DNA of 46,447 bases from Actinomycetota bacterium (GCA_016870245.1 VGCA01000003.1:1-46447), one strand, 5' to 3'; counted from the first letter of the stretch, positions 31,763 to 42,414 are shown. Notes: generated by a model not told the origin, from the letters alone. Numbers and translations: made by a program.

Positions 31763-31927
31763 TTTCAGATTCCCGCTTGCGTCGACATTTCGCGCGAGCC
31801 CGCGTACGGAGCGAAGCGACGGGAGCAGCGGAGCGAGCGCCCGCGGCGGGCCTTCACCTGCTGTGGCGAGAGCCCCGATCCGGAGTCGACGCCACCGATC
31901 GGCCCGCCGCAGCGAGCGCTGCCATCG

Positions 31928-33853
31928 TCATGAATCCGGGTCGAGCACGCGGTCCAGCACGGCGATGGGCTCGTGCTCCCAGATGCCCCAGCGGAGGTGG
32001 AACCGACGCAGCGGGGTGGGCGCCCACCAGTTGAGCCGCCCGGCGAGGCGCATGAACGCCGGCACGAGGGTGGCCCGGATCAAGAAGGCGTCGACGAGCA
32101 CGGCGAGGGTCACGCCCACGCCGAACAGCTTGAGGATGGCCACGTCGGAGGTGGCGATCCCGATGAACACGATGGCGAGCAGCCAGGCGGCGGCGGTCAC
32201 GATGCGACCCGTCTTGCCCAGGCCCACCCGGACCGACTCCTCGTTGTCGCGATCGAGGTCGTACTCCTCCTTGATCCGCGAGATGAGGAACACCTCGTAG
32301 TCCATCGAGAGCCCGAACGCGATGCAGAACATGAGCACCGGCATGAATGTGTCGATCGTGCCGGTGGGCTCGAACCCGAGGAGCCCGCTGAGGTTGCCGT
32401 CCTGGAAGATCCAGACCATCGCCCCGAACGTGGCAGTCAGGCTGAGGACGTTCATGACCAGCGCCTTCAACGGCACCAGCAGGCTGCCCGTCATCAGGAA
32501 GAGGAGGACGAACGTCGCGACCGCGACGACGATGAGCACCAGGGCGAGGCGCCCGAACACGGAGTCGCTGGTGTCGACGAGGCGCGCACTCGATCCGGTG
32601 ACGCCGAAGTCGAACGGCGCCGACAGGTCGCGGATGTCGTGGACCATCTGCTCGCCGTCGTCGGAGAAGGGCTCGACGTCGGGCACGACCGACATCCAGG
32701 TGCCCCGCCCCTCGTCGATGGGAGTGAACCGCTCCGTGGTGCGTTCGGGTCCGACGATCGCGGCCGGCACGATGAAGCGCTCGTCGTCGAACTGCTCGAC
32801 CCCCGGCAGCGTCGGGAGCACGGTTGCGAGCTCGTCGTCGGGGACCAGCCCGTAGGTCCCGGTGACCGCGTCGACCCGGGCCAGCACCAGGATCGAGACC
32901 AACGCGGCCAGACCGACCACCGCGACCCCGGCGAACGCGAAGGAGCGCAGGTACGGCATCGGGAACAGCACCAGGGCGGCGAGCGAGATCATCACCGTGC
33001 CCGCGCTGAACGCGACGGTCCGGCCGGCGGTCTGCATGGTGCGGCCGACCGCGACGAGCTGGCTCACGCCGCGGTCGAGCTCCTCGCGGTACCGGGAGAC
33101 GATGAAGAGGCTGTAGTCGATGGCGAGGCCGAGGCCGAGGGCCGTGGTGAGGTTGAGGGCGAACACCGACACGGTGGTCTGCCCGGCGAGGACGGTCAGC
33201 ACGACGAACGTGCCGAGGATCGCGAGCACGCCCACCACGAGGGGCAGGAACGCGGCGACCAGGCTGCCGAACACCAGGACCAGCGCGATGAACACCAGCG
33301 GGGCGGTCAGCAGCTCGGTCTTGTGCAGGTCCTTCTCGGCCCGGACGCTGATCTGCGCCTCGATGGGCGAGGCCCCGGTGACGGCGATGTCGACGGGACC
33401 ACGGCGACCGAAGTAGTCCTCGGTGAGCCGTTCGGCCACCTCGATGCGCTCGGTCTCGTCGCCGGCGAGGGCGGCGAGCACCAGCGCCTGCGAGCCGTCG
33501 GTGCTCTTCAGCGGTGGGGCGTCGATGCTCCAGTACGACTGGGCGAGGACGACGTCGTCTTCCCGGGCGAGCTCGGCCTCGATCTCCTCGGCCACCGCCA
33601 CCACTGCGGGATCGTCGACGTCGCCGTCCCGCGCGGTGACCACCAGCACGAAGTCGGGCTGGCGGGCCTGGACGAACTCGCGCAGCAGCTCGTCCTGGAC
33701 GACCACCGACTCCGACGCCGGATCCTCGGTGCCGCCGAGGCTCAGCTTGTCGGCGACGCCACCACCGACGACGGCACTTGCGACGGCGAGCACGGCAGTG
33801 GCGATGAGCACCCAGACACGGCGGGTGACGATGAAACGCGAGAGCTGGCGCAC
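31928..33853 (-). CDS. MMPL-family RND transporter, apparently lacking TM7
   Basis: The 641-residue membrane protein has both MMPL helix signatures: LGLAIDYSLFIVSRYREEL at about 241-259 and FGLSMDYEVFLISRIKEEY at about 513-531. Relatives export lipids, glycolipids or drugs and are usually over 700 residues with 12 helices. After TM6 (AFAGVAVVGLAALVSILVLA, ending at about 325) the sequence jumps straight to text resembling the second periplasmic domain (RVDAVTG...LPTLPGVEQFD). The cytoplasmic linker, TM7 and the start of that domain look absent, about 90-100 residues. The GTG start follows TAGCGT by six bases. Function is doubtful. Confidence 0.82.
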   Translation of the reverse strand: MRQLSRFIVTRRVWVLIATAVLAVASAVVGGGVADKLSLGGTEDPASESVVVQDELLREFVQARQPDFVLVVTARDGDVDDPAVVAVAEEIEAELAREDDVVLAQSYWSIDAPPLKSTDGSQALVLAALAGDETERIEVAERLTEDYFGRRGPVDIAVTGASPIEAQISVRAEKDLHKTELLTAPLVFIALVLVFGSLVAAFLPLVVGVLAILGTFVVLTVLAGQTTVSVFALNLTTALGLGLAIDYSLFIVSRYREELDRGVSQLVAVGRTMQTAGRTVAFSAGTVMISLAALVLFPMPYLRSFAFAGVAVVGLAALVSILVLARVDAVTGTYGLVPDDELATVLPTLPGVEQFDDERFIVPAAIVGPERTTERFTPIDEGRGTWMSVVPDVEPFSDDGEQMVHDIRDLSAPFDFGVTGSSARLVDTSDSVFGRLALVLIVVAVATFVLLFLMTGSLLVPLKALVMNVLSLTATFGAMVWIFQDGNLSGLLGFEPTGTIDTFMPVLMFCIAFGLSMDYEVFLISRIKEEYDLDRDNEESVRVGLGKTGRIVTAAAWLLAIVFIGIATSDVAILKLFGVGVTLAVLVDAFLIRATLVPAFMRLAGRLNWWAPTPLRRFHLRWGIWEHEPIAVLDRVLDPDS

Positions 33854-33858
33854 CTGAG

Positions 33859-33865
33859 TACGCTA
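33859..33865. promoter_or_regulatory. Overlapping divergent -10 boxes (TACGCT plus strand, TAGCGT minus strand)
   Basis: Plus-strand TACGCT (33859-33864) and minus-strand TAGCGT (33865-33860) share five base pairs in a 21-bp gap between two divergent genes. The minus box is six bases from the MMPL GTG. The plus box is ten bases from the cNMP-protein ATG. Confidence 0.5.
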
Positions 33866-33874
33866 CGCCACGTC

Positions 33875-34327
33875 ATGAGTCGCCGTCGTGAACTCGCCCA
33901 GACGTTGCACGCCGTGCCCCTGTTCGCCAAGTGCACGCCGCGCGAGCTGCGCACCGTGGCCCGCTTCGTGGAGACCGCGCAGCTCCCCGCAGGGACGCAC
34001 CTCGTGCGCGAGGGTGAGGACGGTGACGCGCTGTTCGTCATCCTCGAGGGCGAGGCGGTCGTGAGGACCGGCGACCGCGTGCTCGCCCGCGTCGGCGAGG
34101 GCGACCACGTGGGCGAGCTGGCGCTCCTCGACGGCGAGCCGCGCGCGGCCGACGTCGTCGCCGAGACCGACGTGAAGATCGCCGTGCTCGGGATCCGCAT
34201 GTTCCGGACCCTCATCCGCGAGCTCCCCGACCTCGCCGAGCAGCTCCTCGCCGGGTTGGCGGGCGAGCTGCGGGCTGCCCGGGCCCGCGCCGACGGCCGC
34301 GTGCCGGAGCCCGCTGCCGAGGGCTGA
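33875..34327 (+). CDS. Cyclic-nucleotide-binding-domain protein, no DNA-binding domain
   Basis: The 150-residue protein is a lone cNMP-binding beta-roll: VPLFAKCTPRELRTVARF, GTHLVREGEDGDALFVILEG and the phosphate cassette GELALLDGEPRAADV. No helix-turn-helix follows, only a helix and an Ala/Arg-rich tail. It may sense cAMP or another nucleotide and act through a partner. A second protein of the same design lies at 38562, on the other side of the dnaK operon. It is convergent with hspR (15 bases apart) and divergent from the MMPL gene. Confidence 0.88.
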   Translation: MSRRRELAQTLHAVPLFAKCTPRELRTVARFVETAQLPAGTHLVREGEDGDALFVILEGEAVVRTGDRVLARVGEGDHVGELALLDGEPRAADVVAETDVKIAVLGIRMFRTLIRELPDLAEQLLAGLAGELRAARARADGRVPEPAAEG

Positions 34328-34342
34328 GCCCGACACGGCCGG

Positions 34343-34741
34343 TCAGGCGCGGCGGCGAACCTGGACGACGGCCCGGGGGACGGGCACGAGGTCGCGACGG
34401 TGCTCCCGGTGGGCCTGCTGCACCGCCTCCACCAGGTCCTCGTGGGCCCGGTCGAGCGCCTGCTGCAGCTCCCGGATGCGGGCCTGGGCCCGGGCGAGGT
34501 CGTTCTCGAGGTCGATGATCTTGCGGACACCCACCAGGCTCACGCCCTCGTTGGTGAGCTCCTGGATCCGCCGCAGGAGCGCGATGTCCTTCTCGGAGTA
34601 TCGCCGGCTGCGGCCCTGCGTGCGCTGCGGCTCGATCAGGCCCTTGCGCTCGTAGATGCGCAGCGTCTGCGGGTGCACCCCGGCCAGCTCGGCGGCGACC
34701 GAGATGATGTACAGCGCGCGTTCGCTGTGCTCCATCGCCAT
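34343..34741 (-). CDS. hspR: Heat-shock repressor HspR (MerR family)
   Basis: The 132-residue protein has an N-terminal MerR winged helix (YIISVAAELAGVHPQTLRIYERKGL in two parts, then RTQGRSRRYSEKDIALL) followed by a coiled-coil dimer helix at about 72-105 and a basic tail. HspR binds HAIR sites with DnaK as co-repressor in Streptomyces and mycobacteria. It is last in the dnaK-grpE-dnaJ-hspR operon, and its ATG overlaps the dnaJ stop (TGATG). Likely targets in this window are the operators before dnaK and clpB. Confidence 0.95.
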   Translation of the reverse strand: MAMEHSERALYIISVAAELAGVHPQTLRIYERKGLIEPQRTQGRSRRYSEKDIALLRRIQELTNEGVSLVGVRKIIDLENDLARAQARIRELQQALDRAHEDLVEAVQQAHREHRRDLVPVPRAVVQVRRRA

Positions 34742-35910
34742 CAGACTCCCAGATCCACACGGGGGTTGTCGGGCATGCTCGCGGCGAGGGCCTCCACGGC
34801 TGCCCGCTGCTCGTCGCTGAGCTCGGCCGGGACCTCCACCACGAAGGTCACGAGGAGGTCGCCGGGGTCGCCCTTGCCGGTCGCGATCCCGCGCTTCGAC
34901 ACCTTCACCGTGGTCCCGCTCTGGGTGCCCGGCTTCACCTTCACGGTGACCGGCTCGTCGAGGGTCGGCACCTTCACCTGCGCGCCGAGGGCGGCCTCGG
35001 CGAACGTGACCGGCACCTTCACGGTGAGGTTGGCCTTGCCCGAGCGGCCGAAGATCTCGTGGTGGTGCACGTGCACAGTCACGTAGAGGTCTCCGGGGGG
35101 ACCGCCGAAGCGCCCGGGCGCGCCGCGGCCAGCGACCTTGATGCGCTGGCCGCCCTGCACGCCGGCCGGGATCTTCACCTTGACCTCGCGGGGGCGCACC
35201 TCGACGCCGCGGCCCTTGCAGGTGCGGCACCTGTCCTTGACGATCGCGCCGCGGCCGCCGCACTGCGGGCACACCTGCGAGAACGAGAACGGCCCCTGGT
35301 CGACGATCACGTCGCCGCTGCCGTGGCACGTGGGGCAGACGTCGGGTGTGGTCCCCGCCTTCGCGCCGCTCCCGTGACACGCCGAGCACACCGCCTCACC
35401 GGTCAGGTGGACGCTGGTGGTGACGCCGTGGATCGCGTCCATGAAGTCGAGGTACAGCTCGGCCTCGAGGTCGGCCCCGGCCGCGGGGCCCTGCTGCTGG
35501 GCGCGCCGGCCTCGACGACCCCGGCCCCCGCCGGCACCCTGGTTGCCGAACAGGCCACCGAGGATGTCGCCGAGGCCGACGTCGTCGAAGTTGAAGGTTT
35601 GGCCGCCCGCGCCGCCGAAGCCGGCGCCGCCGAAGCCACCGGGGCCGAAGCCACCGGGGCCGGCGCCCGACGCAACCATCTCGCGGACCTGGTCGTACTC
35701 CTTGCGCTTCTCGGGGTCGCCGAGCACCTCGTTGGCGGCCGAGACCTCCTTGAAGCGCTCCTCGGCGGCGGCGTCACCGGGGTTGGCGTCGGGGTGGTAC
35801 TGCTTCGCGAGCTTCCGGTAGGCGCGCGAGACGTCCTTCTCGGACGCCGTCGATTCGACGCCGAGCACCTTGTAGTAGTCCTTCTCGAACCACTCACGCT
35901 GCGGTGCCAC
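34741..35910 (-). CDS. dnaJ: Chaperone DnaJ
   Basis: The 389-residue co-chaperone has a J domain (about 10-75) with HPD at 39-41, a Gly/Phe-rich linker (about 82-125), four CxxCxGxG zinc motifs (C175/178, C192/195, C214/217, C228/231) and a C-terminal substrate domain. It stimulates DnaK ATPase and delivers unfolded proteins. The stretch at 127-146 is Arg/Gly/Gln-rich. The GTG start lies 41 bases after grpE, and its stop overlaps hspR. Confidence 0.97.
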   Translation of the reverse strand: MAPQREWFEKDYYKVLGVESTASEKDVSRAYRKLAKQYHPDANPGDAAAEERFKEVSAANEVLGDPEKRKEYDQVREMVASGAGPGGFGPGGFGGAGFGGAGGQTFNFDDVGLGDILGGLFGNQGAGGGRGRRGRRAQQQGPAAGADLEAELYLDFMDAIHGVTTSVHLTGEAVCSACHGSGAKAGTTPDVCPTCHGSGDVIVDQGPFSFSQVCPQCGGRGAIVKDRCRTCKGRGVEVRPREVKVKIPAGVQGGQRIKVAGRGAPGRFGGPPGDLYVTVHVHHHEIFGRSGKANLTVKVPVTFAEAALGAQVKVPTLDEPVTVKVKPGTQSGTTVKVSKRGIATGKGDPGDLLVTFVVEVPAELSDEQRAAVEALAASMPDNPRVDLGV

Positions 35911-35951
35911 GAGTACCTGGGTGCCCTTCTCGGTACGGGTCGGGGAGCGGG

Positions 35952-36497
35952 CTAGCCGGAGACCTTGACCATCGCGGGACGCAGGACGCGCCCCTTGAGG
36001 CGGTAGCCCGACCGCATGGTCTCCACGACGGTCGGGTCGCCGTCACCGGGCTCGTGCAGGACGGCCTCGTGCACCTCCGGGTCGAACGGCTGACCGTCGG
36101 TCGGGATGCGCTCGAGGCCAGCCCGCTCGAGCACGGCCACGAAGTCCGCGTACACGAGCTCGACGCCCTTGCGGACCTTGTCGTCGGCGTCGTCGAGGTT
36201 CAACAAGGCCAGGTCGAAGTTGTCGAGCACGGGCAGCAGCTGCTCCACGAGCAGCGACGCACCCCGATCCGACGCCTCCGCCTGGTCGCGCTGGACGCGC
36301 TTCTTGTAGTTCTCGAAGTCCGCCTGGACCCGCTGCGCGAGCGCGCGCATCTCGTCACGCTCCCGAGCCAGGTCCTCGTCGACCGTCGACTCCGACATCC
36401 CGGAGTCGGCGAACGCCTCGGGGTCCCAATCCCCGCTCGGCGCGCTGCGCGCCTGGTCACCTGCGTCGTCGACGTCGTGATCGCTCGCCTCGCTCAT
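35952..36497 (-). CDS. grpE: Nucleotide exchange factor GrpE
   Basis: The 181-residue protein has an acidic disordered N-terminus, a long helix (LARERDEMRALAQRVQADF, NYKKRVQRD) and the beta-wing with GVELVYADF, PFDPEVHEAV and GYRLKGRVLRPAMVKVS. It releases ADP from DnaK. The ATG at 36497 has AGGAG ten bases upstream; longer in-frame starts enter a Pro/Arg-rich stretch and the dnaK 3' end. It starts 49 bases after dnaK. Confidence 0.96.
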   Translation of the reverse strand: MSEASDHDVDDAGDQARSAPSGDWDPEAFADSGMSESTVDEDLARERDEMRALAQRVQADFENYKKRVQRDQAEASDRGASLLVEQLLPVLDNFDLALLNLDDADDKVRKGVELVYADFVAVLERAGLERIPTDGQPFDPEVHEAVLHEPGDGDPTVVETMRSGYRLKGRVLRPAMVKVSG

Positions 36498-36546
36498 GAT
36501 TCCCGCTCCTGGCCCTGCGGGCCGGGCCGCTCGGGCCCCGCTCCGC

Positions 36547-38382
<1,836 letters not shown>

Positions 38383-38448
38383 GGGGTGTGCCTTTCGGAT
38401 TGGGGTCTGTGAGAAGGGTTCGGGGGCATGGGACAGCCCACCGACAAT

Positions 38449-38469
38449 CTTGAGTATGACCGTATCAAG
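38449..38469. promoter_or_regulatory. HAIR operator before the dnaK operon
   Basis: CTTGAGT-N7-TATCAAG is close to the HspR consensus CTTGAGT-N7-ACTCAAG: the left arm is exact and the right arm matches five of seven. It lies in the dnaK promoter region, so HspR encoded at the end of the operon can repress it. Confidence 0.8.
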
Positions 38470-38548
38470 TTTGATGAGCGGACTGCTATTCCCGCCCGCG
38501 CGGGGGATCCCCCGTGAAAGATGGGCGACAGAGAGCCCGGTCGCTGGC

Positions 38549-38554
38549 TAGATT
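38549..38554 (+). promoter_or_regulatory. -10 box (TAGATT) of the second cNMP-binding protein
   Basis: TAGATT ends seven bases before the ATG at 38562, with no Shine-Dalgarno, so the transcript is probably leaderless. Confidence 0.5.
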
Positions 38555-38561
38555 CCGGCCC

Positions 38562-38987
38562 ATGGCCCAACGTGACGCGTCCATCGAGCTCCTGAGCCAG
38601 GTACCCCTCTTCTCGGCCTGCTCCAAGAAGGAGCTCCAGGCCATCGCCAAGCGGGCCCAGGACACCAACGTCCCGGCCGGCACGGCGGTGGTCCGGGAAG
38701 GCGAGGCGGGCGACGCCTTCTACGTGATCGTCTCCGGTCGGGCCGACGTCGACCGCAGCGGCACGGTCGTCGCCACCATCGGCCCCGGTGCCTTCTTCGG
38801 CGACCTCGCCCTGCTCGACCGGGCGCCCCGCAACGCGACCGTCACCGCCACGACCGACATGGAGCTCATCGTCCTCGGCCAGCGCGAGTTCACCGAGATG
38901 CTCGACGAGGCCGGCGGGTTCGCCCGCAAGCTGCTCGTGGCGCTCGCACACCGCCTGCGGGAGATGGACGCGACCACGCGCCAGTAG
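38562..38987 (+). CDS. Cyclic-nucleotide-binding-domain protein, no DNA-binding domain
   Basis: The 141-residue single-domain protein has VPLFSACSKKELQAIAKR, GTAVVREGEAGDAFYVIVSG and the cassette FGDLALLDRAPRNATV, where the usual Glu of FGEL is Asp. It ends after one helix, without a helix-turn-helix. It is a paralogue of the 33875 gene and divergent from dnaK across the operator region. An Fe-S oxidoreductase gene begins 71 bases downstream in the same direction; a sensory role toward it is speculative. Confidence 0.88.
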   Translation: MAQRDASIELLSQVPLFSACSKKELQAIAKRAQDTNVPAGTAVVREGEAGDAFYVIVSGRADVDRSGTVVATIGPGAFFGDLALLDRAPRNATVTATTDMELIVLGQREFTEMLDEAGGFARKLLVALAHRLREMDATTRQ

Positions 38988-39045
38988 CCCGTCGGCCGTT
39001 CCGGCCCGAGACCGGCTCCATCCGGTACGAGGGTGGGAACCGCAG

Positions 39046-39051
39046 TAGTTT
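39046..39051 (+). promoter_or_regulatory. -10 box (TAGTTT) of the Fe-S oxidoreductase
   Basis: TAGTTT ends seven bases before the GTG at 39059; leaderless arrangement. Confidence 0.45.
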
Positions 39052-39058
39052 TCTGCCC

Positions 39059-41263
39059 GTGCGCCGACCCAAGCCGACCGAAGTCGTCATCACCGTCGGG
39101 CTGCTCGCGGCCCTCGGCACCATCTTCTCCGGGATCGCCCCGCGGGTGACGAAGTGGGAGGACGACTCCGAAGTCGCCCGCCACGTCTTCGTCAACATCC
39201 CCGACCCTCTCTACTGGCTCTTCTACGCGACCTCCGCCGTGATGCTGCTGGTGGTCGCGTGGCTCGTGTCGCAGCGGGTGCGCAACTACTCGCGCGGCAC
39301 CGCCGACGATCGGCGCACCACCAAGGCCAACGCCCACCGCCGGATGAAGGACTTCCGCGCCGGCGTGTGGATGCGCACGCTCCTGCGGGACCCCGCCGCA
39401 GGCGTGATGCACTCGTTCATCTACTTCGGCTTCCTCGTGCTGCTGGCCGCCACCATCATCCTCGAGGTCGACCACCAGCTGCCGGAGGGCCTGAAGTTCC
39501 TCCACGGCAAGGTGTACATGGGGTACGCCGCCATCGCCGACCTCTTCGGGCTCGTGTTCCTCGTCGGCATCGGGTGGGCGATCGTCCGGCGCTACGTCCA
39601 GCGTCCGTACCGGATCCGGATCAAGACCCGGCCCGAGGACGCGATCGTCCTGACCACCTTCCTGGTCATTGCGGTCACCGGCTTCCTCATCGAGGGCTTC
39701 CGCATCGCACTGGTCGGCCAGCCGTCGTTCGAGAAGTGGTCCTTCGCCGGCTACTCGCTCTCGAACCTCTTCGACGGGTTCGCGAAGGCCGACCTCGAGA
39801 ACTGGCACCGGGCGATGTGGGGCACACACTTCGCCGCGTTCGTCGCGTTCCTCGTGCTGCTGCCCACCACCAAGCTGCGGCACATGGTCACCTCACCGAT
39901 GAACATGTACCTGAAGGACAAGGACCGGCCCAAGGGCGCGATGAAGCCCATGCCGAACCTGATGGAGACCGAGCTCGAGACCTTCGGTGCGTCGACCATC
40001 GAGGACTTCACCTGGAAGCAGCTCTTCGACACCGATGCCTGCACCATCTGCGGGCGCTGCACGTCGGTGTGCCCGGCGCACGCGACGGGCAAGCCCCTCG
40101 ACCCGCGCGAGATCGTCGTGAAGGTCGGCGAGGTCATGGCCCGCACCGGCGACCCGCGGGTGTCACCGCCGGTGGGGGTCGACAAGGACATCACCGTCAC
40201 CGCCGACTCGGTGTTCGAGCGGATCACGTCCGAAGAGCTGTGGTCCTGCACGACCTGCAAGGCGTGCGACGAGATCTGCCCGGTCAACATCGAGATCCTC
40301 GACAAGATCCTCGACATGCGCCGGTACCTCTCCCTCATGGAGAGCGACTTCCCCGTCGAGCTGGGCAACACGTACCGCTCGATGGAGAACTCCTCCAACG
40401 TCTACGGCATGAACCAGGGCGAGCGCGGCGACTGGGCCGAGGCGCTCGAGGGTGTCGACATCGTCGACCCGTCGGCGGTGCTCGAGCACGAGTACCTCTA
40501 CTGGGTCGGCTGCGCGGGCAGCTTCGACGACCGCAACAAGAAGACGTCGCGGGCCGTCGCCAAGCTGCTCCGGCGCGCGGGCATCGACTTCGCGATCCTG
40601 GGCCCGAGCGAGCTGTGCACCGGGGATTCCGCCCGCCGATCGGGCAACGAGTACCTGTTCCAGATGCTCGCGATGCAGAACATCGAGACGCTGAACGCGA
40701 TGGGCGTGAAGAAGATCATCACGCAGTGCCCGCACTGCTTCAACACGCTGAAGAACGAGTACCCCCAGCTCGACGGCCACTACGAGGTGCTGCACCACTC
40801 CCAGCTGCTCACCGAGCTGGTCGACACCGGCAGGCTCAACCTCGTGGGCGCGTCGTTCGACGAGCGGGTCACCTACCACGACTCCTGCTATCTCGGTCGC
40901 CACAACGACGTGTACATGGCGCCGCGCAAGGTCATCGGGTCGCTCGCGGGCATCGACATCGTCGAGATGCCGCGCAACGGAACGAAGGGCATGTGCTGCG
41001 GCGCGGGTGGTGCGCGCATGTGGATGGAGGAGCACGTCGGCAAGAACGTCAACGTGGAGCGCGCCCAGGAAGCACTCGCCACGGGCGCGTCGCGGGTCGC
41101 GGTCGCGTGCCCGTTCTGCTACGTGATGCTCGAGGACGGCGTGAAGGGCCAGGGCAACGAAGAGGTCCAGGTCCAGGACATCGCCGAGATCCTCGTCGAG
41201 GCCATCGAGCGCGGCGAGCGCGCCGCCGCCCCCGCGTCCGCCGCCTTCGACCCCGGCCTGTAG
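39059..41263 (+). CDS. Membrane Fe-S oxidoreductase (HdrD/GlpC-like, two CCG domains)
   Basis: The 734-residue protein has about five or six N-terminal helices (NarI/HdrE-like) and a first [4Fe-4S] site CTICGRCTSVCPAHA near residue 325. A second site, CTTCKACDEICP, follows, then two cysteine-rich CCG domains (WVGCAGSFDDR...CPHCFNTLKNEY and YHDSCYLGRHN...GMCCGAGGARMW). This is the common actinobacterial heterodisulfide-reductase-related protein found near electron-transfer flavoproteins. It probably passes electrons between a cytoplasmic donor and the quinone pool. The true donor is unknown. It is convergent with dcd, three bases apart. Confidence 0.9.
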   Translation: MRRPKPTEVVITVGLLAALGTIFSGIAPRVTKWEDDSEVARHVFVNIPDPLYWLFYATSAVMLLVVAWLVSQRVRNYSRGTADDRRTTKANAHRRMKDFRAGVWMRTLLRDPAAGVMHSFIYFGFLVLLAATIILEVDHQLPEGLKFLHGKVYMGYAAIADLFGLVFLVGIGWAIVRRYVQRPYRIRIKTRPEDAIVLTTFLVIAVTGFLIEGFRIALVGQPSFEKWSFAGYSLSNLFDGFAKADLENWHRAMWGTHFAAFVAFLVLLPTTKLRHMVTSPMNMYLKDKDRPKGAMKPMPNLMETELETFGASTIEDFTWKQLFDTDACTICGRCTSVCPAHATGKPLDPREIVVKVGEVMARTGDPRVSPPVGVDKDITVTADSVFERITSEELWSCTTCKACDEICPVNIEILDKILDMRRYLSLMESDFPVELGNTYRSMENSSNVYGMNQGERGDWAEALEGVDIVDPSAVLEHEYLYWVGCAGSFDDRNKKTSRAVAKLLRRAGIDFAILGPSELCTGDSARRSGNEYLFQMLAMQNIETLNAMGVKKIITQCPHCFNTLKNEYPQLDGHYEVLHHSQLLTELVDTGRLNLVGASFDERVTYHDSCYLGRHNDVYMAPRKVIGSLAGIDIVEMPRNGTKGMCCGAGGARMWMEEHVGKNVNVERAQEALATGASRVAVACPFCYVMLEDGVKGQGNEEVQVQDIAEILVEAIERGERAAAPASAAFDPGL

Positions 41264-41266
41264 GCG

Positions 41267-41830
41267 CTACCTGAAGTTGAGGTAGTAGCGGCTCGGGGTG
41301 GGGCCGCGCTGGCCCTGGTACTTCGAGCCGGTGGCGCCCGAGCCGTACGGGTTCTCGGCCGCGGTGGTCATCTGCAGGAACGAGATCTGGCCGATCTTCA
41401 TCCCCGGGTAGAGCGCGATCGGCAGGTTGGCGACGTTGGACAGCTCCAACGTGAGATGCCCGTCCCAGCCGGCGTCGACGAAGCCCGCCGTCGAGTGGAT
41501 CAGCAGCCCGAGGCGGCCCATCGAGCTCTTGCCCTCGAGCCGGCCGACCATGTCGTCGGGGATCGCGATGCGCTCGAGCGTCGACGCGAGCACGAACTCG
41601 CCGGGGTGGAGGATGAACGCGTTGTCGTCGGCCACCTCGACCAGCTCGGTGAGGTCCTCCTGGGGGAGCTTCGGGTCGATGAACGGCGTGGTGTCGTTGC
41701 GGAAGACCCGGAAGTACCGGTCGATGCGCAGGTCGACGGACGACGGCTGGACCGCGCCCTCCATCATCGGGTCGATGACGATGCGGCCCTCGGCGAGTGC
41801 CGCGCGAATCGTGACGTCGGACAGGATCAC
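41267..41830 (-). CDS. dcd: dCTP deaminase (probably dUMP-forming)
   Basis: The 187-residue trimeric enzyme has [12 protein letters not shown] at the start, [35 protein letters not shown] and [11 protein letters not shown], which holds the catalytic Glu. It makes dUMP or dUTP from dCTP for thymidylate synthesis; actinobacterial forms are often bifunctional. The GTG start has TAGTCT seven bases before it and no Shine-Dalgarno. A divergent DUF1622 gene starts only 31 bases away. Confidence 0.95.
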   Translation of the reverse strand: MILSDVTIRAALAEGRIVIDPMMEGAVQPSSVDLRIDRYFRVFRNDTTPFIDPKLPQEDLTELVEVADDNAFILHPGEFVLASTLERIAIPDDMVGRLEGKSSMGRLGLLIHSTAGFVDAGWDGHLTLELSNVANLPIALYPGMKIGQISFLQMTTAAENPYGSGATGSKYQGQRGPTPSRYYLNFR

Positions 41831-41837
41831 GGCCCGG

Positions 41838-41855
41838 AGACTAGCGAGATACGGT
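41838..41855. promoter_or_regulatory. Back-to-back -10 boxes of dcd and the DUF1622 gene
   Basis: Minus-strand TAGTCT (41843-41838) is seven bases from the dcd GTG. Plus-strand TACGGT (41850-41855) is six bases from the DUF1622 ATG. Both promoters lie inside a 31-bp intergenic region, so each -35 zone overlaps the other gene's start. Confidence 0.55.
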
Positions 41856-41861
41856 GGGCCG

Positions 41862-42218
41862 ATGTCCTACGAGGAGGTCCTCGACAACGTCGCCAAGATC
41901 GTGGAAGCGACGGGGGCGGCCATCCTCGTGCTCGGCGGGGCGACCATGCTCGCGATCTACCTCCGGCGGCTGCTCCAGCGAACGCCCGCCGCCTACACCG
42001 AGCTGCGGCGCAACCTCGGCCGCGTGATCCTCCTCGGCCTCGAGGTGCTGATCATCGGCGACATCATCCGCACGATCGCGGTGGACCCGACGCTGGAGAA
42101 CGTGGCGGTGCTCGGGGCGATCGTGGTCATCCGGATCCTGCTGAGCTTCTCGCTCGAGGTGGAGATCGACGGCGCCTGGCCCTGGAACCGCTGGCGGACC
42201 GACACCACCGGCGAGTGA
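41862..42218 (+). CDS. DUF1622 membrane protein
   Basis: The 118-residue protein has about three helices: [15 protein letters not shown], then [18 protein letters not shown] and [16 protein letters not shown]. The conserved [20 protein letters not shown] stretch (two adjoining parts) and the charged SLEVEIDG end identify the DUF1622 family, whose function is unknown. It is divergent from dcd and ends 26 bases before tRNA-Gly. Confidence 0.85.
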   Translation: MSYEEVLDNVAKIVEATGAAILVLGGATMLAIYLRRLLQRTPAAYTELRRNLGRVILLGLEVLIIGDIIRTIAVDPTLENVAVLGAIVVIRILLSFSLEVEIDGAWPWNRWRTDTTGE

Positions 42219-42244
42219 GTCGATCCGATACCATCGCCACCCTC

Positions 42245-42318
42245 GCGGGTGTAGTTCAGAGGCAGAACATCAGCTTCCCAAGCTGAGAACGCGGGTTCGA
42301 TTCCCGTCACCCGCTCCA
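42245..42318 (+). tRNA. tRNA-Gly (anticodon CCC), CCA encoded
   Basis: Acceptor GCGGGTG pairs with CACCCGC, anticodon stem TCAGC/GCTGA with loop TTCCCAA gives CCC, and the T-loop is TTCGATT. CCA is encoded at 42316-42318, unlike the other tRNAs here. A TACCAT box at 42230-42235 fits its promoter. It borders a run of orphan genes. Confidence 0.96.
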
Positions 42319-42414
42319 CGCATCGGGCCTGATCCGGGCCACTTCGCGCACCCCGTCAGGGGAGCGGTCGCACCGGCTGGCTCGAGGGGTCAGTGGGGCC
42401 ATACCACCGGCCTT

